DNA of 18,837 nt. Origin: JBFLYE01 sp040756715 [NCBI: bacterium]. GTDB taxonomy: Bacteria; UBA9089; UBA9088. Both the position numbers and the translations under genes were made by a program. The DNA is taken from contig JBFLYE010000207.1 of assembly GCA_040756715.1 (NCBI GenBank), positions 12,726 to 31,562 of the forward strand. The letters are read 5' to 3'. The notes under the pieces are model-generated. The model searched no databases. It worked only from the letters and a program-made list of their open reading frames with translations, and had not been told where the DNA came from. Positions 13,665 through 18,837 of the stretch are shown here, piece by piece. Within the stretch, counting starts at the first letter, position 1. Every line of letters starts with the position of its first letter.

Positions 13665-14069
13665 ATGAACACAGTTTCTGGCATCAGTTCAGCAGGAAGT
13701 TTGGCAATCCATAAGATGGGGCTGGGAAGGGATGATTTTCTAAAGCTTCTTACCGTTGAAATGAAAAATCAAAATCCACTTGAGCCTTTGGACAATAAGG
13801 AATTTATTGCCCAACTGGCAACATTTTCTACTTTAGAGCAAATGATGAACCTCAACGAGAGCTTTGTTTCCTTTATGAATATAAATTCAAAGGCAGATGT
13901 CCTTTCTGTTTTGGGAAAACAGGTAAGTGTTCAAATATCTGACAGCCAAACCATCACCGGAAGGGTAATTGAAATAAATTATAAAAATGATCAACCTTAT
14001 CTTAAATTATCTTATTCGGGAGGAATATTAGAGACAGAATTTAATAATATCGTTTCTGTAGAAAATTAA
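13665..14069 (+). CDS. flgD: Flagellar hook assembly scaffold FlgD (short form)
   Basis: A 134-residue protein containing the conserved FlgD N-terminal region: MGLGRDDFLKLLTVEMKNQN (about residues 18-37), then PLEPLDNKEFIAQLATFSTL and EQMMNLNES. E. coli FlgD is about 230 residues; the Tudor/Ig-like C-terminal part is mostly missing here, leaving one small beta-rich region (VLGKQVSVQI to the end). Short FlgD proteins are known in other bacteria. It caps the growing hook and is needed to polymerise FlgE, encoded next. No good Shine-Dalgarno sequence precedes the ATG. The gene follows the sigma-28-type promoter and is 41 bases ahead of flgE. Confidence 0.92.
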   Translation: MNTVSGISSAGSLAIHKMGLGRDDFLKLLTVEMKNQNPLEPLDNKEFIAQLATFSTLEQMMNLNESFVSFMNINSKADVLSVLGKQVSVQISDSQTITGRVIEINYKNDQPYLKLSYSGGILETEFNNIVSVEN

Positions 14070-14071
14070 AT

Positions 14072-14092
14072 GAAATTTAAAATTTGCAATTT
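14072..14092. repeat. AT-rich heptanucleotide units between flgD and flgE
   Basis: Three 7-base units, GAAATTT, AAAATTT and GCAATTT, follow directly after the flgD stop and precede the flgE ribosome binding site. Low complexity makes a chance match possible; the 7-base period matches the better arrays at 18684-18718 and 18781-18815. Confidence 0.45.
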
Positions 14093-14095
14093 TAA

Positions 14096-14101
14096 GGGAG
14101 G
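14096..14101 (+). promoter_or_regulatory. Ribosome binding site of flgE
   Basis: GGGAGG nine bases upstream of the flgE ATG at 14111. It is a strong site, in contrast to flgD, which lacks one, and fits the high demand for hook subunits. Confidence 0.7.
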
Positions 14102-14110
14102 CAAAAAAAG

Positions 14111-17100
14111 ATGTTAAGATCAGTCTATTCAGGGATTACCGGGATGAGGATTAACCAGCTATGGTTTGATGTAATAGCTGGGAATATGGCGAATGTAAAT
14201 ACGCCTGGTTTTAAGAAATCAAGGATTTCATTCCAGGACCTATTAAACCAGAGCTTAGAGGGAGCTATGCCTGCCATGGGTGAAACAGGAGGAACAAATC
14301 CCATGCAGGTTGGTTTGGGCTCGCGGGTGAGTGTTATCCAGGTTGTCCATACCCAAGGAACAGTAAAAGAAACCCAGGTTAAAACAGACCTTGTGATAAA
14401 TGGAGAGGGATACTTTATTGTTGACGGTGATGATGGCAATAACTATACCAGGGCGGGAAATTTTACCTTTGATAATGTGGGAAACCTTATAAACCAATCC
14501 AATGGTCGTAGGGTATTAGGATGGGCGGCAGAGAGGGATTCTGTAACCGGTCAGCTAGTGATCGATGCCAATAACAAGACAAAGATTGATACAAGTAAGC
14601 CATTGGAGGGATTAAAGATAAATTTAGAGGATATTATGAGCCCTAAGCAAACCACCAACATCTCATTTGAAAAGACGCTTAACTCATCAGCCAAAAAGAT
14701 ATTTGATCCAATTTCCCTTAATTTTGTAAAGTATATAAAGAGTGTTGTTCCTGTCTCAGAAGAGGGGTTAAAGATTTCCCTTGATGTATCTTGGGATGAG
14801 GCAAACTTTGAAAATACACCCACGGGAACAATAACCCTAGGCCCAGAGGGTTCAACCAAGACATTTGATCTAGGTTCAAAACCCAGGGACCTTATAAATA
14901 CCATAAACAACAATTCAGCAACCACAGGGGTTTCTATAGAATATAGTGTAGAGGAGGATAGGTTTATCCTTAAGGTAGACCCCGAAATTGAAGCAGTAAA
15001 AAGTGCAGGGGGAAGGATTGTTGTTTCTGAAACACCTGCCTCGGGAAGGACAGGCTTTTTTACCGAGGCAAAGATTCCTACCAGGATATATCATTCCTCT
15101 AATGATCTAAGGATTGATTTTGATCATCTCCTAGATCCCAAAAATCCAGATAATTTCTATCTAAGATGGAAGGCAATAGATGCTTCAACGAATGAGCCTA
15201 TTTCAACAAATGCCTATTATTATAGGTCTGATGATTATGGCCTTTTGCCTGGTCAGGTAACCGGAGAGGTGGTTGGTTATACAAGAGTTGCGTATAATGC
15301 AGCCGATCCTGATGATGTTAAGACAAGGGCACTTGTCTTTGAACTTGATAATGCAGATATTGATCCCTCAACCCTTCAAATTAGTGTTATTCCTCCTGGA
15401 AGCAGTACCCCAGTTATTTATTCTCCATACAAACTTCCCGCAGGAGAAGGATCCGCATATATACAAGCCGAATATAGCCCTCCACTTAATTCCTACTACT
15501 TTGATGACAATGGCCAAACCGAGGTAATCTATCCCTATAATGGCACAAATGGAGATGTAGGGGTAAATATTGGAAAAAGTAGGAACGGGGTTGACCGGAT
15601 AATCTTTATTAGCCATGATGATGGAGCGGGAAATATAGAAGCTGGTCCACCACCTTTGGGAAGTAAAATAATCGCAGATTATATGAGAAATGGCTTTAAT
15701 CTAAACTCATCCTCGGTTGATCCAACAACCCTTGAAATAAAGATAGATGATATCCTTCAAGATAAGGCAAGCTATACATTTAATAATAACTTAGGGGTGG
15801 GTGGAAATGATCAAATAACCTTTTTCTCTACCATAAGTAGCGAGGAGGTAGCTAGGGATTACCTTGATATTGATCAGCCATTTGAAAGCGCAGGGTTCAA
15901 TTCTGCACCTAATTTGGTAATGCCAGATGATGCTTTGGACTCAACCATAACCATTAGATGGGGATCTGGGGCAGGCCAGTTTTGGACATCTTCTAGTTTA
16001 AGAAGCTACTCAAGCGTAAGAGACTTTTTAAGCACAGTTACAGAATCGGTAAATAGTAAGATTGATCCAACGGGAAGAACCAAGCCCTTTGAGATCTCTT
16101 ACAATCTGAAGGATGATCGCTTTGTGATAAAAAACTCAGGAACAATATATCTCTCCCAGAGCAATCAAGAGGGATTTTTAGCCCATGCAAAGCTTCCAGG
16201 AGAGGAAGGCACAGCTGAGGCATCGATTGCTCCCAACGAAAATCCAAGGAGTAGGGAAGAGGTTGTGATGAATAGATTGGACATTTCTAAGCCATTTATT
16301 AAGGCAGGATTTAACAATGGATTTAAACAGGCAGATATGAGTACACTCCCAGATGAGTGGATTACATTTACATGGACGATAACCAAAGCTGGGACTTCTT
16401 ATACTGCCTTCTGGGATTCCAGAAAGCTGGGAGATTATGGATCTGTTCAGGAGTTTATTGATGATGTAAATCATGCCGTGGTTCCAGCAGCCCTAAGGAA
16501 TGATTCTTCCGTTACCAATGACCCTGCTATACAAGGCGATCCCCTTCCTCTCACCATAAGATACGACCCTAATACAGATAGATTTACCACAGTAAATTCA
16601 GAGTTAAGTATGAGGGTAAGCCAATACACAAGCGATGGCTTTTTAACCAAAGCCCATCTTTTAACCGATGGCGTAGATGAGGTTTCTATTCCAGTTTCTC
16701 CTGCCTATAATCGGGTAGTAACCGCAGATTATAACTATAACAAGACCGTTGAAGCAAAAGGCATCCTTCAGCTTGATGCTGATTATAAGGTAATCAACAA
16801 CTTTAGGGATACAGAATCTGTTCCCGAGATTACATCAAGCATGGAGGTTATTGATGGAATTGGGATTGTAAATTTAGGAGGGGGTTGGGATCAATTTGAT
16901 TCAGGAACAATAAATGGAACAATAACGATTGAGACAGATTCGGGAAAATATATCTCAAAAGAGATAAACCTTACATATTATCCAACCGTTCAATCCCTCC
17001 TGGATGAGATAAATTCATCGGATGCAATGGTGGCCATAGAATATGATTCATCTACCGATAAATTTAAAATAAGCTCAAAGACAGAGGGGGCAAGGATATC

Positions 17101-18679
17101 CCTTTCCGAAACAGGAACGGTTCCCTTCTTTTCAGAGGTAAATATTTCCTTAGGAACCATTGAGGGAGGAAATAATAATTCTGTGATGGACTTAGAAACA
17201 GAAAGGCCAATACCTGAGGATGGATGGGCAGATACAACCTCTGCTGCGGGAACAGGAAGGGACTTTATCAGGATAAATGTTGCTTCAAATGAGGTAAAGG
17301 ATGAAGAATTGGGAAGGGTGGGAGCAGGAAAGTGGGGAACCAATGTAGTAAAGGAAAAGGTTGGCACATTTCCTGCTGCTCCCCCTGAGCCTGTTCTTTT
17401 TGACCTTTTTCATTCAGATGTGGATAGAGATACAGTGGTTGCTTATTATTATGATTCAGCGGCTCCTGCTGGACATGAGATTATAATGATTCCAAAAGAC
17501 CAGGTAGCATTTTTAGATAATGAGGGAACAGGTGGAAGGGATGCAATTGCTATAACGCAATCTGCTGGTATTCCTGCAAACGACTCGGATATATGGGTAG
17601 ACTATACACGGCTTAATGCCTTTGACCTTAAAAATCCAGATGTTGATTCAACAACCTTAGTGCTTAGAGTAAATAATGTAGTTCAGGATGCATCAAAGTT
17701 CACATTTCAGGACGGAGGGGGCTCAGGTGGGGTGGATCGGATAATTTTAGATGAAGCCTATACATCAGGAAATATTGTTGAGGTTGAATATCGCCAGGTC
17801 AATCCTCCCTCGAGTGATGTATTCATTCCCAATGGCAATTTTGGAGCCGAATCCCTTGTCTTTACCCCAAATACAAATGTAGATAATACATATATAGGTT
17901 ATAAATCATCGGATGAGGGAGATGCGGTTACCGCTCAATATAATGAGGGATATTTCTATCTTTCTCCTGCTAAAATATATGATAGCCTAGGAAAGCTAAT
18001 CGAGATTTCCTATAGATTTGAGAGGCTTTCGCAAGATAAGTGGCTCTGGAGCCTCTTAAATCCAGTAGACAACAACAAATTCGCGGGATATGGAATAGTT
18101 GCCTTTAAGGAGGGAAATTATGACAAAGAAAACTCAAAGGTATTTGAGTCTCCCTCAGACGAACAGCCAGCGGGAACAAGGTTTAAAGGGGTCTACTTTA
18201 GCTCTCTGGGAGCAGTTCCTTCAGAGATAACCACCGACTTTACCAAGCTTCATCAATTTGCCCAAATAGATACAAGGGCATCAAAATCCGATGCCGAGAC
18301 CTCTCAAGATGGATATGGAATGGGAAAACTTCAGGAAAAAAGCATAAATGCAAAGGGTATAATTGTTGGCAAATATACCAATGAGCAGGTTCAAGAGCTT
18401 GGACAGATAGCTTTAGTCACCTTCAGTAATCCCTCAGGGCTCTTTAAAACCTCAGCTACCTTCTTTACCGAAACCCTAAACTCAGGAAAGGCACAGATTG
18501 GAACACCAGGTGAAGGTGGATTTGGTTCTATCCAGTCAGGTGCTTTGGAGATGGCAAATGTTGACTTAGTTGAGGAATTTACCGACCTTATCATTGCCCA
18601 GCGTGCATTTCAGGCAAATGCTCGTATAATTGTAACCGACGACCAGATATTGACAGAAATTGTCAATATGAAGAGGTAA
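14111..18679 (+). CDS. flgE: Giant flagellar hook protein FlgE with repeated inserted modules
   Basis: A 1522-residue hook protein; the usual length is roughly 400-500. The N-terminal rod/hook segment is canonical (SGITGMRINQLWFDVIAGNM, then NTPGF), followed by NGEGYFIVDG and RAGNFTFDNVGNL. The C-terminus is also canonical: SPAKIYDSLGKLIEISYRFE near residue 1285 (FlgE D2-like) and GALEMANVDLVEEFTDLIIA, then QRAFQANARI, at the end. Between about residues 200 and 1275 lie two repeat types. Type A (about 100-130 residues near 221-323, 585-697, 723-854 and 917-1018) resembles hook IN modules, ending in a YDxxTDRF-like strand pair and a GFL/FFxxA turn. Type B (near 413-507, 527-574, 1096-1148 and 1170-1220) shares DVDxTTL and GGxDRI. 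It is secreted by the flagellar type III system, with no Sec signal. Confidence 0.95.
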   Translation: MLRSVYSGITGMRINQLWFDVIAGNMANVNTPGFKKSRISFQDLLNQSLEGAMPAMGETGGTNPMQVGLGSRVSVIQVVHTQGTVKETQVKTDLVINGEGYFIVDGDDGNNYTRAGNFTFDNVGNLINQSNGRRVLGWAAERDSVTGQLVIDANNKTKIDTSKPLEGLKINLEDIMSPKQTTNISFEKTLNSSAKKIFDPISLNFVKYIKSVVPVSEEGLKISLDVSWDEANFENTPTGTITLGPEGSTKTFDLGSKPRDLINTINNNSATTGVSIEYSVEEDRFILKVDPEIEAVKSAGGRIVVSETPASGRTGFFTEAKIPTRIYHSSNDLRIDFDHLLDPKNPDNFYLRWKAIDASTNEPISTNAYYYRSDDYGLLPGQVTGEVVGYTRVAYNAADPDDVKTRALVFELDNADIDPSTLQISVIPPGSSTPVIYSPYKLPAGEGSAYIQAEYSPPLNSYYFDDNGQTEVIYPYNGTNGDVGVNIGKSRNGVDRIIFISHDDGAGNIEAGPPPLGSKIIADYMRNGFNLNSSSVDPTTLEIKIDDILQDKASYTFNNNLGVGGNDQITFFSTISSEEVARDYLDIDQPFESAGFNSAPNLVMPDDALDSTITIRWGSGAGQFWTSSSLRSYSSVRDFLSTVTESVNSKIDPTGRTKPFEISYNLKDDRFVIKNSGTIYLSQSNQEGFLAHAKLPGEEGTAEASIAPNENPRSREEVVMNRLDISKPFIKAGFNNGFKQADMSTLPDEWITFTWTITKAGTSYTAFWDSRKLGDYGSVQEFIDDVNHAVVPAALRNDSSVTNDPAIQGDPLPLTIRYDPNTDRFTTVNSELSMRVSQYTSDGFLTKAHLLTDGVDEVSIPVSPAYNRVVTADYNYNKTVEAKGILQLDADYKVINNFRDTESVPEITSSMEVIDGIGIVNLGGGWDQFDSGTINGTITIETDSGKYISKEINLTYYPTVQSLLDEINSSDAMVAIEYDSSTDKFKISSKTEGARISLSETGTVPFFSEVNISLGTIEGGNNNSVMDLETERPIPEDGWADTTSAAGTGRDFIRINVASNEVKDEELGRVGAGKWGTNVVKEKVGTFPAAPPEPVLFDLFHSDVDRDTVVAYYYDSAAPAGHEIIMIPKDQVAFLDNEGTGGRDAIAITQSAGIPANDSDIWVDYTRLNAFDLKNPDVDSTTLVLRVNNVVQDASKFTFQDGGGSGGVDRIILDEAYTSGNIVEVEYRQVNPPSSDVFIPNGNFGAESLVFTPNTNVDNTYIGYKSSDEGDAVTAQYNEGYFYLSPAKIYDSLGKLIEISYRFERLSQDKWLWSLLNPVDNNKFAGYGIVAFKEGNYDKENSKVFESPSDEQPAGTRFKGVYFSSLGAVPSEITTDFTKLHQFAQIDTRASKSDAETSQDGYGMGKLQEKSINAKGIIVGKYTNEQVQELGQIALVTFSNPSGLFKTSATFFTETLNSGKAQIGTPGEGGFGSIQSGALEMANVDLVEEFTDLIIAQRAFQANARIIVTDDQILTEIVNMKR

Positions 18680-18683
18680 TAAA

Positions 18684-18718
18684 AAATTATAAATTTTAAA
18701 TTTTGAATTTTAAATTAT
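18684..18718. repeat. Five-unit AT-rich heptanucleotide array after flgE
   Basis: Five consecutive 7-base units: AAATTAT, AAATTTT, AAATTTT, GAATTTT, AAATTAT. The array begins five bases after the flgE stop codon and is exactly 35 bases long, the same architecture as the arrays in serS and aroE. Confidence 0.65.
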
Positions 18719-18780
18719 AGTTAATTCCATAACGCTTTACAAAATGTATGTGTTTAGATAATCTTAAGGAAAACTTTATA

Positions 18781-18815
18781 AAATTATGAATTTTGAATGT
18801 TGAATTTTGAATTAA
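18781..18815. repeat. Second five-unit AT-rich heptanucleotide array near the right edge
   Basis: Five consecutive 7-base units: AAATTAT, GAATTTT, GAATGTT, GAATTTT, GAATTAA. It is again 35 bases long. The bases between this array and the one at 18684-18718 hold no recognisable gene. AAAAGGG just after the array could be the ribosome binding site of a gene beyond the window. Confidence 0.65.
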
Positions 18816-18837
18816 AAGGGAAAAAATTTTATAAAAC

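Noticed and set aside
14125-14925. Long open frames on the minus strand opposite flgE
   Set aside because: They lie antisense to strongly conserved flgE sequence, show no family motif and have no ribosome binding sites; they are shadows of a gene with few stops on the other strand.

Overview
The window comes from an AT-rich, gene-dense bacterial chromosome of a flagellated organism that makes surface polysaccharide, most likely a Gram-negative-type (diderm) bacterium. I cannot name the species. Short heptanucleotide tandem arrays, tightly overlapping mixed-function operons and a giant hook protein would suit an uncultivated candidate phylum (Omnitrophota- or Desantisbacteria-like); that is a low-confidence guess.

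Layout. Positions 1-536 are a graveyard of decayed minus-strand coding sequence, including a short second copy of the C-terminal part of the radical SAM gene found at 2294-3817. From 13568 down to 537 nearly everything is on the minus strand. In order of transcription these are: aroE, an MNT nucleotidyltransferase/HEPN pair, serS, a 19-codon micro-ORF, corA, a decayed transposase-like stretch, then a sugar-nucleotide operon: gmhA, hddC, hddA, a GDP-L-fucose synthase homologue, a GDP-mannose 4,6-dehydratase-type SDR, a DegT-fold 3-dehydratase-like protein with His in place of the PLP lysine, a frameshifted fragment of a second fucose synthase, a B12-binding radical SAM protein, and the two halves of a split transketolase. 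From 13618 the plus strand carries flagellar genes: a sigma-28-type promoter, a short flgD and a 1522-residue flgE hook gene.

How the genes work together. GmhA, HddA and HddC are the classical route from sedoheptulose 7-phosphate to GDP-D-glycero-alpha-D-manno-heptose; the GmhB/HddB phosphatase is not in the window. The 4,6-dehydratase, the lysine-less 3-dehydratase and the fucose-synthase homologue downstream are the toolkit for a GDP-3,6-dideoxy sugar. The simplest reading is therefore a GDP-3,6-dideoxyheptose (or colitose-like) pathway. The split transketolase could either supply sedoheptulose 7-phosphate or add a two-carbon branch to a 4-keto sugar, as YerE does in yersiniose synthesis. 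Two enzymes have atypical active sites: the fucose-synthase homologue has Cys and Phe where the catalytic Ser and Tyr belong, and the 3-dehydratase has a Cys-rich loop resembling, but not matching, the [2Fe-2S] motif of E1/RfbH.

Unusual DNA. At least four 35-bp arrays of five heptanucleotide units with different consensus sequences occur here, two of them in frame inside the housekeeping genes serS and aroE and two downstream of flgE. A partial three-unit array lies between flgD and flgE. The hook protein is almost four times the usual size and contains two kinds of internal repeat module.
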